DNA of 7,095 nucleotides, from NCBI GenBank assembly GCA_030834045.1, contig JAURFZ010000069.1, positions 1 through 7,095 of the forward strand, given 5' to 3'. Position 1 is the stretch's first letter; every line of letters begins with the position of its first letter. Made by a program: the position numbers and the translations under genes. This DNA comes from Burkholderiales bacterium (lineage in GTDB: Bacteria > Pseudomonadota > Gammaproteobacteria > Burkholderiales > Burkholderiaceae_A). This document shows positions 1 through 6,399 of the stretch, piece after piece. Below the pieces are notes generated by a model. That model had not been told where the DNA came from. It did not search any database and was given only the letters and a program-made list of their open reading frames with translations.

Positions 1-1
1 G

Positions 2-772
2 TTCGACATTCATGGCGGTGGGGCCGACCTGCAGTTCCCCCATCATGAAAATGAAATCGCCCAGTCTGAAGGCGCCTACCGACAAGAAACGGGCAAACCG
101 TTTGTCAACCTCTGGATGCACAACGGCTTTGTCAATATTGACAATGAAAAGATGTCGAAGTCCCTGGGCAACTTCTTCACGGTGCGCGATGTGCTGGCTC
201 ATGTGGATGCCGAGGTGATCCGCTTCTTTATTCTAAAGACGCAGTACCGCAGCCCTATTAATTACTCCGACGTAGCGCTGCAAGAAGCTCGTGCGGGTCT
301 GCACAGGCTTTACACGGCTTTGCAATTGGCGGGTGTGGATTGCGCAGTTGAAGAGGGCTCGCAACACAAGAAAAACCTAGTAGCCAAGGCTCTGGCCTCA
401 GACCATCCCCAGGCCTTAGCCTTTTGCCAGGCTATGCAAGACGACTTTAATACCCCCGAGGCCATTGCTGCGCTCTTTGGTATTGCATCTGAACTAAACC
501 GCCAGGCGAGTCTTGAACTTGGGGAGCTTTTAAGAGGCCTGGCCTCGGTCGTTGGCCTATTGCTTCGTGCCCCCGAAGATGCCAAGAAGGCGGCAGGCCG
601 GCAGGCAATGCATGGCTTAAGTGACGAGGGTATTGAGCAAAAGCTGCAGCAACGCCTTGAGGCCAAAAAGGCGAAAGACTTTGCTCGGGCTGATGCGATC
701 CGTGATGAACTGGTGACGCAGGGCATTGTGGTGGAAGATGGCCCGACGGGTAGTCGCTGGCGAAGGGCATAG
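2..772 (+). CDS. cysS: Cysteinyl-tRNA synthetase, C-terminal part (5' end outside window)
   Basis: Cytoplasmic class I aminoacyl-tRNA synthetase that joins cysteine to tRNA-Cys using ATP. The frame is open from base 2 and gives 256 residues; the E. coli enzyme has about 461, so roughly 200 N-terminal residues, including the HIGH motif, lie upstream of the window. Visible here are the HHENE segment (residues 14-18 of the fragment), whose first His and last Glu match zinc ligands of the E. coli enzyme, and the KMSKS ATP-binding loop at bases 149-163 (residues 50-54). A DALR-type helical anticodon-recognition region follows, then the small C-terminal domain ending in SRWRRA, which is typical of the family. 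The frame closes with TAG at 770-772. accA starts 39 nt downstream, so the two may share a transcript. Nothing suggests the gene is broken; it is partial only because of the window edge. Confidence 0.97.
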   Translation, partial: FDIHGGGADLQFPHHENEIAQSEGAYRQETGKPFVNLWMHNGFVNIDNEKMSKSLGNFFTVRDVLAHVDAEVIRFFILKTQYRSPINYSDVALQEARAGLHRLYTALQLAGVDCAVEEGSQHKKNLVAKALASDHPQALAFCQAMQDDFNTPEAIAALFGIASELNRQASLELGELLRGLASVVGLLLRAPEDAKKAAGRQAMHGLSDEGIEQKLQQRLEAKKAKDFARADAIRDELVTQGIVVEDGPTGSRWRRA

Positions 773-775
773 CCT

Positions 776-801
776 GGCTCATTGAGCCTCAATTTAGAGG
801 A
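776..801 (+). promoter_or_regulatory. Leader of accA: ribosome binding site with two overlapping small hairpins
   Basis: The Shine-Dalgarno AGAGGA at 796-801 lies 10 nt before the accA ATG at 812. Two short inverted repeats are visible. GGCTC (776-780) can pair with GAGCC (784-788) across a 3-nt loop, and CCTC (787-790) can pair with GAGG (797-800) across a 6-nt loop. The second would cover the Shine-Dalgarno. They share bases 787-788, so they could not fully form together. The first is also a weak candidate terminator for cysS, but no proper T run follows. The stems are only 4-5 bp, so regulation is speculation; the ribosome binding site itself is better supported. Confidence 0.4.
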
Positions 802-811
802 CAATCAGTGC

Positions 812-1786
812 ATGACAAAACCGACGTTTTTAGATTTTGAAAAAGCCGTTGCAGATCTGGAATCAAAGATTCAGGAGCTTCAGTTCACCCAGGCCGACGG
901 TGCAGTCGATATCTCTGAGGAAATTCAAAAGCTTCGTGAGAAGGCTGATGTTCAAATTAAAGAGCTCTACGCACAGCTCTCCTCTTGGCAAATTTCACAG
1001 GTAGCACGCCATCCCCAAAGGCCTTACACGCTCGATTACATCGAGAAGGCCTTCACTGACTTTAAAGAGCTTCATGGCGACCGAGGCTTTGCAGACGACC
1101 CCGCCATTGTTGGAGGGCTTGCTAGGCTGGATGGCCGTTCGGTGATGATTATTGGTCACCAAAAAGGCCGCGATCTTAAAGAGCGCACATATCGTAATTT
1201 TGGAATGCCAAGGCCCGAGGGCTATCGCAAGGCCGAGCGCCTTATGAAGCTTGCGGAGCGCTTTAGCCTTCCTGTTATTACGCTCATTGATACCCCGGGG
1301 GCCTACCCAGGTATTGGGGCCGAAGAGCGTGGGCAGAGCGAGGCCATTGGGCGAAATCTGTTTGTTATGGCAGGGCTGCGCGTTCCTATTGTGGCCGCCG
1401 TCATCGGTGAGGGCGGCTCCGGTGGTGCGCTTGCCATTGCCGTTGCCGATCACCTGGTCATGATGCAGTACGCCACCTATTCCGTCATTTCTCCCGAAGG
1501 CTGCGCGTCCATTCTCTGGAAGCGTGCCGACAAGGCCGCCGAAGCGGCAGAGGCGCTTGGCGTGACGGCGCTAAAGCTCAAGTCTCTGGGTCTGATTGAT
1601 AAGGTAGTCAATGAGCCTTTAGGGGGTGCCCACCGGTCACCATCAAAGGCTGCCGATGCCTTGAAGAAGGCCTTGCTCGACGGCCTTGCCCAGGTTGAGG
1701 GGCTTGATGCAGATGCCCTAGTTGCCAGGCGCCAGCAGCGCGTGCGCGCCTACGGACGAGTCAAGCAGCCTTCAGTAAAGGCCTAA
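812..1786 (+). CDS. accA: Acetyl-CoA carboxylase carboxyltransferase subunit alpha
   Basis: With AccD it forms the carboxyltransferase half of acetyl-CoA carboxylase, which moves the carboxyl group from biotin on AccB to acetyl-CoA and makes malonyl-CoA, the first committed step of fatty acid synthesis in the cytoplasm. The 324-residue product is close to the 319 of E. coli and aligns by eye along its whole length. Landmarks are the N-terminal coiled segment starting FLDFE (residues 6-10), RHPQRPYTLDY (66-76), IGHQKGR (114-120), DTPGAYPG (160-167), EERGQSEAI (171-179), the glycine-rich GEGGSGGALA (199-208) that helps form the crotonase-fold oxyanion site, and SVISPEGCASILWK (224-237). I chose the ATG at 812 because it has AGAGGA 10 nt upstream and matches the usual AccA beginning; an in-frame TTG at 782 would add ten residues with no family support. 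The zinc ribbon is on AccD, not here. Intact and ordinary. Confidence 0.97.
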   Translation: MTKPTFLDFEKAVADLESKIQELQFTQADGAVDISEEIQKLREKADVQIKELYAQLSSWQISQVARHPQRPYTLDYIEKAFTDFKELHGDRGFADDPAIVGGLARLDGRSVMIIGHQKGRDLKERTYRNFGMPRPEGYRKAERLMKLAERFSLPVITLIDTPGAYPGIGAEERGQSEAIGRNLFVMAGLRVPIVAAVIGEGGSGGALAIAVADHLVMMQYATYSVISPEGCASILWKRADKAAEAAEALGVTALKLKSLGLIDKVVNEPLGGAHRSPSKAADALKKALLDGLAQVEGLDADALVARRQQRVRAYGRVKQPSVKA

Positions 1787-1815
1787 GCCTAAAGTCTGCG
1801 GGCTAGGGGCTTGGC

Positions 1816-1821
1816 TAGAAT
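1816..1821 (+). promoter_or_regulatory. Candidate -10 box upstream of tilS-lysC
   Basis: TAGAAT matches five of six bases of the sigma-70 -10 consensus and lies 24 nt before the chosen tilS start, which would give a leader of about 18 nt. No convincing -35 box is present 16-18 nt upstream, so this is a weak call. If real, tilS and lysC could be transcribed separately from accA. Confidence 0.25.
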
Positions 1822-1845
1822 GCGAGACCTCATGGGGTTAACGCC

Positions 1846-2997
1846 TTGATACCCAGTGGGAAGGTGGGGGCTGATGGCAAAACCCCAAGGCGCCAAGCCG
1901 CGGTAAGTCATTCGGTTATTGAAGCCCTTACGGGCGCAGGCTCGTCTTCAGCCGCAGCGCTCAAGGCCGCAGATCTCTCCAAGCGCAGTCTTTTCATTGG
2001 TTTCTCAGGCGGGCTTGACTCCTCGGTGCTCACCCATGCCCTCCTTCAGGTTATGCGCCCGTTGGGTGGCCGGCTAATGGCTGTCCATGTGAATCATCGA
2101 TTGCAGCCGGCCGCCATGCAGTTCGAGCGTCACTGCCGTGAAATGGCCAGACTCTGGAACGTCGCTCTTACGGTGAAACGCCCAGCCCAGGTTCAAGGCC
2201 AGGCGAGCCAACTCGGGCTTGAGGCAAGCGCAAGGCTGCGTCGTTACGCCGCCTTTGAGCAGGTCATGGGCCTTAAGGCAGCATTGCGGCGAACCGAAGA
2301 ACCCGGGTTAGCTAAGCCGACTGGCTTACCTGAGGACCCAGAAAGCTCGAATTGGCCTGTGCTGGTGCTTGCCCATCATGCCAACGACCAGGTCGAGACG
2401 GCGCTTTTGCAGTGGATGCGGGGCGCAGGTCTTGAGGGCCTATCGGCCATGCCTGTGCTTAGCCAGCGAGCGGGCTACATTCTTTGGCGTCCGCTTCTGT
2501 CGCTTACCCGCAGCACGTTGGAAGACTATGCGCGCAGCTGCAAGCTTCCTTTTATTGAAGATCCCAGCAACGCCCTGCTTGATCAAGACAGAAACAGGCT
2601 GCGCCAGCAGGTCTTTCCCGTACTGCGTGCTATGCGACCCGGGGCCGTGGCTGCCATGACCCGCAGCCTGCAGCATCTTCAGCAGGCCCGTCTGCTGTTG
2701 GAGCAGCTTGATCAGGACGATCTCGCAGGCTGTGTCCAGGCCCAAGGACTTAGCCTTACTGCCTTACTTCGCCTACCGGCGGCACGGCAGACACGAACAT
2801 TTCGGGCCTGGCTGGTTGGCCATCAGAAACTGCCGGGTACAGCCATGCCACCGGCGCGCAGGCTTGAAGAGTTTCTTCGTCAAGTGCGGACCGCTCGGGC
2901 TGGCCGTCGCCCTTTACTTGCGGTAACGGCCCCTTCCACTGGAGGCGGCCCTTCGTTTCGGGTAAGGTTGCGAGCTGGATTTCTTACGGTTGAATGA
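1846..2997 (+). CDS. tilS: tRNA(Ile)-lysidine synthetase, short form
   Basis: Modifies cytidine 34 of the CAU-anticodon tRNA-Ile to lysidine using ATP and lysine, so that it reads AUA and is charged with isoleucine. The N-terminal PP-loop ATP pyrophosphatase domain shows FSGGLDSS (residues 53-60), HVNHRLQ (81-87), LEASARLRRYAAF (125-137), LAHHANDQVET (175-185) and RPLLSLTRSTLEDYA (215-229). IEDPSNALLDQDRNRLR (237-253) leads into the helical substrate-binding domain. A stretch of about 25 residues at 143-168 looks inserted compared with E. coli TilS. The protein has 383 residues and stops where E. coli TilS (432 residues) continues into its C-terminal domain, so that domain is absent. The start is uncertain. 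TTG 1846 is the first start codon after an in-frame TAG at 1816-1818 and has GGGG at 1834-1837; GTG 1864 is an alternative. The first 45 or so residues look poorly conserved. lysC follows within 14 nt. Confidence 0.92.
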   Translation: MIPSGKVGADGKTPRRQAAVSHSVIEALTGAGSSSAAALKAADLSKRSLFIGFSGGLDSSVLTHALLQVMRPLGGRLMAVHVNHRLQPAAMQFERHCREMARLWNVALTVKRPAQVQGQASQLGLEASARLRRYAAFEQVMGLKAALRRTEEPGLAKPTGLPEDPESSNWPVLVLAHHANDQVETALLQWMRGAGLEGLSAMPVLSQRAGYILWRPLLSLTRSTLEDYARSCKLPFIEDPSNALLDQDRNRLRQQVFPVLRAMRPGAVAAMTRSLQHLQQARLLLEQLDQDDLAGCVQAQGLSLTALLRLPAARQTRTFRAWLVGHQKLPGTAMPPARRLEEFLRQVRTARAGRRPLLAVTAPSTGGGPSFRVRLRAGFLTVE

Positions 2998-3011
2998 GTA
3001 TAGAAAAGTTT

Positions 3012-4274
3012 ATGGCGCTTATTGTTCATAAATACGGCGGCACGAGCATGGGCTCGACCGAGCGCATTCAGAATGTTGCACGGCGTGTTGCCAAGTGGCA
3101 CCGGGCTGGCCATCGTATGGTGGTGGTCCCTTCTGCCATGAGTGGTGAGACGAATCGGCTCTTGGGGCTTGCCAAAGAAATCACCGAGACCCCCGATCCT
3201 CGTGAGCTCGATCAGATTGCAGCTACGGGTGAGCAGGTGTCGGTGGGTCTACTGGCCTTGGCCTTGCAAAAGCAGGGTGTGAAGGCGCGCAGCTACACGG
3301 GCTGGCAAGTTCCGGTGCGAACCAACAGTGCCTACACCAAGGCGCGTATCGAATCCATTGACGAGAAGAGGGTGCTGGGCGACCTTGATGCCGGTTATGT
3401 TGTTGTTATTACCGGTTTTCAGGGCCTTGATGATCAGGGGTCAGTCACCACGCTTGGTCGAGGTGGCTCAGACACATCGGCTGTGGCCATTGCTGCGGCG
3501 TTGAAGGCCGAGGAGTGTCTTATTTACACCGACGTGGATGGTGTCTACACCACCGACCCGCGGGTCGAGCCCGAGGCAAGGCGTTTGGCAAAAATTACCT
3601 TTGAAGAAATGCTCGAAATGGCAAGCCTAGGGTCCAAGGTGCTGCAGATTCGATCGGTGGAGTTCGCAGGCAAGTACCGCGTACGTACACGGGTGCTTTC
3701 TAGCCTTACTGACCCCGAGGTCAACCTTGAGCAAGAGGCGCAGTCGGGCACCCTAATTACCTACGAGGACGATGAGACCATGGAACAGGCTGTTATTTCT
3801 GGAATTGCCTTTAACCGCGATGAGGCCAAAATTACAGTAGCCGGCGTACCTGACAGGCCTGGCATCGCCTCGAAAATTTTAGGCCCTGTTGCCGCAGCGA
3901 ACATTGATGTTGACATGATTATTCAGAATGCCAGCCATGACGGTATGACCGACTTCTCGTTTACTGTTCATCGCAACGAGCTGCAAAAGGCGCTTGCCGT
4001 TCTAAGCGACAAGGTTCAGCCTGAAATTCAGGCGCGTGATATTTCAAGCGATGGCCAGATCTGCAAGGTGTCAGTGGTAGGTATTGGTATGCGTAGCCAT
4101 GTGGGTGTTGCAAGCCAGATGTTTGAAACCCTGGCGGCCGAGGGCATTAATATTCAAATGATCTCCACAAGTGAGATCAAGATCTCGGTGGTCATTGCAG
4201 ACAAGTATATGGAGCTTGCCGTGCGATCCCTGCACAAAGCCTTTGGGCTTGCCGATGAAAGCCATGCGGCTTAA
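3012..4274 (+). CDS. lysC: Aspartate kinase with two C-terminal ACT domains
   Basis: Phosphorylates L-aspartate with ATP, the first step towards lysine, threonine, methionine and diaminopimelate. The 420-residue protein has the amino-acid kinase fold in its first 250 or so residues: KYGGTS (7-12), the loop LGRGGSDTSA (148-157) and YTDVDGVYTTDPR (172-184). Two ACT-type regulatory segments follow, beginning near residues 272 (AKITVAGVPDRPGIA) and 352 (KVSVVGIGMRSHVGVA), with ISTSEIKISVVI (384-395) matching the effector-binding end of Corynebacterium-type kinases. Feedback control by lysine and/or threonine is expected from the family. I chose ATG 3012 because MALIVHKYGG is the usual beginning. 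ATG 2994 overlaps the tilS stop by 4 nt and would add six residues; neither start has a strong Shine-Dalgarno. No separate promoter or lysine riboswitch is visible, since tilS runs almost to the start. A possible internal start is listed separately. Confidence 0.96.
   Translation: MALIVHKYGGTSMGSTERIQNVARRVAKWHRAGHRMVVVPSAMSGETNRLLGLAKEITETPDPRELDQIAATGEQVSVGLLALALQKQGVKARSYTGWQVPVRTNSAYTKARIESIDEKRVLGDLDAGYVVVITGFQGLDDQGSVTTLGRGGSDTSAVAIAAALKAEECLIYTDVDGVYTTDPRVEPEARRLAKITFEEMLEMASLGSKVLQIRSVEFAGKYRVRTRVLSSLTDPEVNLEQEAQSGTLITYEDDETMEQAVISGIAFNRDEAKITVAGVPDRPGIASKILGPVAAANIDVDMIIQNASHDGMTDFSFTVHRNELQKALAVLSDKVQPEIQARDISSDGQICKVSVVGIGMRSHVGVASQMFETLAAEGINIQMISTSEIKISVVIADKYMELAVRSLHKAFGLADESHAA
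3765..3782 (+). promoter_or_regulatory. Candidate internal ribosome binding site and start for a LysC beta subunit
   Basis: Inside lysC, GAGGA at 3765-3769 lies 10 nt before an in-frame ATG at 3780-3782 (Met257). Starting there would give a 164-residue protein consisting of the two ACT domains only, beginning MEQAVISGIA. In Corynebacterium glutamicum and Bacillus subtilis, some aspartate kinases are made as alpha and beta chains, with beta translated from an internal start at this place in the gene, so position and product size both fit. The Shine-Dalgarno match could be chance, because its codons also encode an acidic linker. Dual translation here is inferred, not shown. Confidence 0.45.
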
Positions 4275-4292
4275 GGCATAGCGCTTAAGGCA
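4269..4292 (+). repeat. Short direct repeat at the lysC stop codon
   Basis: GCTTAAGGCA occurs at 4269-4278 and again at 4283-4292, a 14-nt period. The first copy includes the lysC TAA stop. Each contains the palindrome CTTAAG, so the two can also pair as a 6-bp stem with an 8-nt loop. No T run follows, so this is not a standard intrinsic terminator. Related versions occur at 4419-4426 and 6418-6427. Confidence 0.5.
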
Positions 4293-4459
4293 CTTAGGCC
4301 GAGTTGTGCGAATGCTATTAGGGTTTGTTGGTATCGATGCTGTGAGGTTCATTTATGCACGGGGCTGTTCCATTACTGCCTAGCCCAAAGAAAAGTCCTT
4401 GCAGAGTGTGCAAAGCGAGCTTAAGGTTGCTTAGTTAAGGGTTAGGGGGGGTCCTTTAC
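4275..4459 (+). other. Intergenic region between lysC and the pirin pair
   Basis: These 185 nt contain no recognisable gene. A weak extended -10 candidate (TG at 4313-4314, TATTAG at 4316-4321) lacks a good -35 box. TTGCA (4399-4403) and TGCAA (4409-4413) can form a small stem, and GGGCT (4362-4366) can pair with AGCCC (4382-4386) across 15 nt; neither is followed by a T run on this strand. The 3' end holds AGGGGGGG at 4444-4451, a strong purine-rich ribosome binding site 8 nt before the ATG at 4460. The gap length suggests that the pirin pair has its own promoter, but I cannot place it confidently. Confidence 0.5.
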
Positions 4460-5305
4460 ATGACATTGGTTCGTCAACTTAAACAGGTTATACGCGCTCA
4501 GAAGACGTCGGATGGCGCAGGCGTCTCGCTTTTCAGAAGCATTGGCTCAAGCCAGGGTCGTGTCGACCCTTTTTTAATGCTCGACGAATTCAGCACTGAG
4601 AACCCGCACGACTACATTGCTGGCTTTCCCGCCCATCCGCATCGCGGCTTTGAGACGGTCACCTACATGATCGAGGGCCATATGCTGCATGAGGATCATT
4701 TGGGCAACAAGGGGCACCTGCGCAGCGGTGATGTGCAGTGGATGACCGCAGGGCGCGGCATTATTCACTCGGAGATGCCTCAGCAAGAGCAAGGGGCCAT
4801 GCGTGGTTTCCAGCTATGGATTAATCTACCAGCAGCTGAGAAGATGAAGCCCGCAGGCTATCGGGACATACCCTCGCAAGATATTCCTGTTTGTCAAAGC
4901 GAGGATGGACGATGGGTTAAGGTTATTGCAGGTCAGTACGAGGGTCTGCAGGGCCCCATTCAAGGGGTCAGCACTCAGCCACTTTTTATTGATGTCAAGC
5001 TCGCCGCAGGGTTGGTCTTCGAGCATGCCTTGCCGGTTGATCACACGGCAATGGTTTACGTCTTTGAAGGTGAATTGGCGCCTTCTGCCAGCCTCTCCCA
5101 GGCCTTGCCGCTCAAGCATGCGGCTGTCTTTGGTGAAGGGGAGCGTCTGCATCTGCAGGCTTGCGCCCTGGGGGCACGTTTTCTAGTGCTTGCTGCTAAA
5201 CCCTTGCGAGAGCCTGTCGTGCAGCATGGCCCCTTCGTCATGAATACCCGTGAAGAAATTGAGCAGGCTATTAGCGACTATCAGTCGGGCCGGCTGGCAG
5301 CATGA
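4460..5305 (+). CDS. Pirin family protein (bicupin), first of a coupled pair
   Basis: A 281-residue pirin, a usual length for the family, with no signal peptide or membrane segment, so probably cytoplasmic. Pirins are two-domain cupins binding one metal in the N-terminal domain. The four ligands can be read here: His59 and His61 in FPAHPHRGFETVTY, then His103 and Glu105 in MTAGRGIIHSEMP, corresponding to His56, His58, His101 and Glu103 of human pirin. The C-terminal cupin covers roughly residues 170-250, and the tail EEIEQAISDYQSGR is typical. Roles reported for relatives include quercetin 2,3-dioxygenase activity (E. coli YhhW) and binding to pyruvate dehydrogenase (Serratia); the sequence does not say which, if any, applies here. 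The ATG is preceded by a seven-G run 8 nt upstream, a strong initiation signal. The TGA overlaps the ATG of the next gene, which suggests translational coupling. Confidence 0.93.
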   Translation: MTLVRQLKQVIRAQKTSDGAGVSLFRSIGSSQGRVDPFLMLDEFSTENPHDYIAGFPAHPHRGFETVTYMIEGHMLHEDHLGNKGHLRSGDVQWMTAGRGIIHSEMPQQEQGAMRGFQLWINLPAAEKMKPAGYRDIPSQDIPVCQSEDGRWVKVIAGQYEGLQGPIQGVSTQPLFIDVKLAAGLVFEHALPVDHTAMVYVFEGELAPSASLSQALPLKHAAVFGEGERLHLQACALGARFLVLAAKPLREPVVQHGPFVMNTREEIEQAISDYQSGRLAA

Positions 5306-6285
5306 TTGTTCTTCAATCCAGTCAGAAAGATGTCGGCTTTCCCGTTCGACGAGCCCTTCCTGTTGAGGGTTGTCGGGCGCTTGGCCCCTTTGTGTTTGTT
5401 GACCACATGGGGCCCGCCCAGTTTGCTGCAAACGAGACCTCAGGGGATGTCCGTCCGCACCCGCACATTGGCCTAGCCACATTCACGTATTTGTTTTCGG
5501 GCGGGTTTATGCATCGGGACAGCCTCGGAACCGAGCAGCGCATTGAGCCAGGCGCGGTTAACCTTATGGCGGCGGGAAAGGGCATTGTGCATTCCGAGCG
5601 TGTCCCTCAAGACATTCGTAACAGTGGTTCAGAGGTTGAGGGGATGCAGTTATGGCTTGCCCTGCCCAAGCCACTTGAAGCCATGAGTCCCGAGTTCAGT
5701 AGTTACCCTGCCGGTGAATTTCAAGGCTCAAAGGCCCATGGCTATTCACTGAAGGTGCTTGCAGGTCAGTGGGCGGGTAGGGCTTCGCCGGTTAAGGCCT
5801 ACAGCCCTACCATTGCACTCGACATTGAATTCGAACCGGGTGGAAGTTTTTCACTTCGTTGCGAAGACCTGTTAGGGGAGAACGGCCTTGGCCAGGAGTC
5901 GGGCTCCATTCTAAATCTTGAACTCGGTCTTTACATTGCCAAGGGCGAGGTGGATCTTGATGCCTCGACCACCGCAAAGGCCGGTGACCTAGTCATTCTT
6001 CGTGCTTCCAAGAAAAGCCCGTGTTCTCTGGCTGATGCCGCTCAAAGCCTTGCAGCCGATCACTGGCTGCTTATGGCGCAGACAGACGCACGTGTCTTGG
6101 TCCTTGGGGGTGAGGCGCTAGATGCCCCTCGTGACCTCTGGTGGAACTTCGTTGCCAGTTCCAAAGAGCGTATTGAGCAGGCGAAGGCCGACTGGCAGCA
6201 GGGCCGTTTCCCAAGCCTGGCAAGCGATGTTGAGTTCATTCCACTGCCGCAGGAGCAGACCTCGGAACTGGGGCGAAAAGCCTGA
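5302..6285 (+). CDS. Pirin family protein (bicupin), second of a coupled pair
   Basis: A 327-residue pirin of a different subgroup from its neighbour, beginning MIVLQSSQKDVGFPVRRALP. The metal site is intact: His53 and His55 in RPHPHIGLATFTYLF, His97 and Glu99 in AAGKGIVHSER. GPFVFVDHMGPA (29-40) and the C-terminal GGEALDAPRDLWWNFV, followed by SSKERIEQAKADWQQGRF, are typical of this subgroup. It looks longer than many relatives; extra residues appear in the C-terminal cupin, around LLGENGLGQESG (190-201) and in the stretch after RASKKSPC (about 235-255). The usual WMTAGRGIVHSER reads LMAAGKGIVHSER here. The start codon lies in an ATGA overlap with the upstream pirin stop and has only a weak Shine-Dalgarno, so translation probably depends on the upstream gene. 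Substrate or partner is unknown; the family includes dioxygenases and regulators of central metabolism. The TGA at 6283-6285 is only 23 nt from the tRNA gene. Confidence 0.92.
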   Translation: MIVLQSSQKDVGFPVRRALPVEGCRALGPFVFVDHMGPAQFAANETSGDVRPHPHIGLATFTYLFSGGFMHRDSLGTEQRIEPGAVNLMAAGKGIVHSERVPQDIRNSGSEVEGMQLWLALPKPLEAMSPEFSSYPAGEFQGSKAHGYSLKVLAGQWAGRASPVKAYSPTIALDIEFEPGGSFSLRCEDLLGENGLGQESGSILNLELGLYIAKGEVDLDASTTAKAGDLVILRASKKSPCSLADAAQSLAADHWLLMAQTDARVLVLGGEALDAPRDLWWNFVASSKERIEQAKADWQQGRFPSLASDVEFIPLPQEQTSELGRKA

Positions 6286-6291
6286 ATCGGG

Positions 6292-6297
6292 TACACT
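6292..6297 (+). promoter_or_regulatory. Candidate -10 box for tRNA-Ser
   Basis: TACACT matches four of six bases of the sigma-70 -10 consensus and ends 11 nt before the mature tRNA 5' end, a reasonable distance for a short precursor leader. It begins 7 nt after the upstream pirin stop. The best -35 position (CTGGGG at 6268-6273, 18-nt spacer) is a poor match, so the call is tentative. Confidence 0.35.
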
Positions 6298-6308
6298 CTT
6301 TTTTAAGC

Positions 6309-6399
6309 GGAGACGTGACCGAGTGGCCGAAGGTGCTCCCCTGCTAAGGGAGTATGGGCCAAAAGCCCATCGTGGGTTCGAATCCCACCGTCTCCGCCA
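6309..6399 (+). tRNA. tRNA-Ser (anticodon GCU), CCA encoded
   Basis: Carries serine and decodes AGC and AGU. All parts can be read. The acceptor stem is GGAGACG (6309-6315) paired with CGTCTCC (6389-6395), followed by discriminator G6396 and a genomic CCA at 6397-6399. The anticodon stem is CTCCC (6336-6340) with GGGAG (6348-6352), around the loop CTGCTAA with anticodon GCT at 6343-6345. A long variable arm, the class II feature of serine tRNAs, has ATGGGC pairing with GCCCAT. The T arm is GTGGG-TTCGAAT-CCCAC. It closely resembles E. coli tRNA-Ser(GCU). A serine tRNA next to lysC is, as far as I recall, common in Burkholderiales; here the two pirin genes lie between them. No clear terminator follows. 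Confidence 0.98.

Noticed and set aside
310..804. 164-codon minus-strand open frame opposite cysS
   Set aside because: It lies wholly opposite a strongly conserved gene and the protein shows no recognisable domain; a shadow frame.
782..811. Upstream TTG start for accA
   Set aside because: It would add ten residues outside the conserved protein start and lacks the well-spaced AGAGGA that ATG 812 has.
995..1453. 152-codon minus-strand open frame opposite accA
   Set aside because: It overlaps the conserved core of accA and shows no family features.
2994..3011. Lysine riboswitch or promoter immediately before lysC
   Set aside because: Only 14 nt separate tilS from lysC, too little for a riboswitch, and no promoter elements are visible.
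4362..4394. GGGCT/AGCCC stem followed by an A-rich run, resembling a terminator for the minus strand
   Set aside because: No minus-strand gene exists to be terminated, the stem is only 5 bp and the loop is long.
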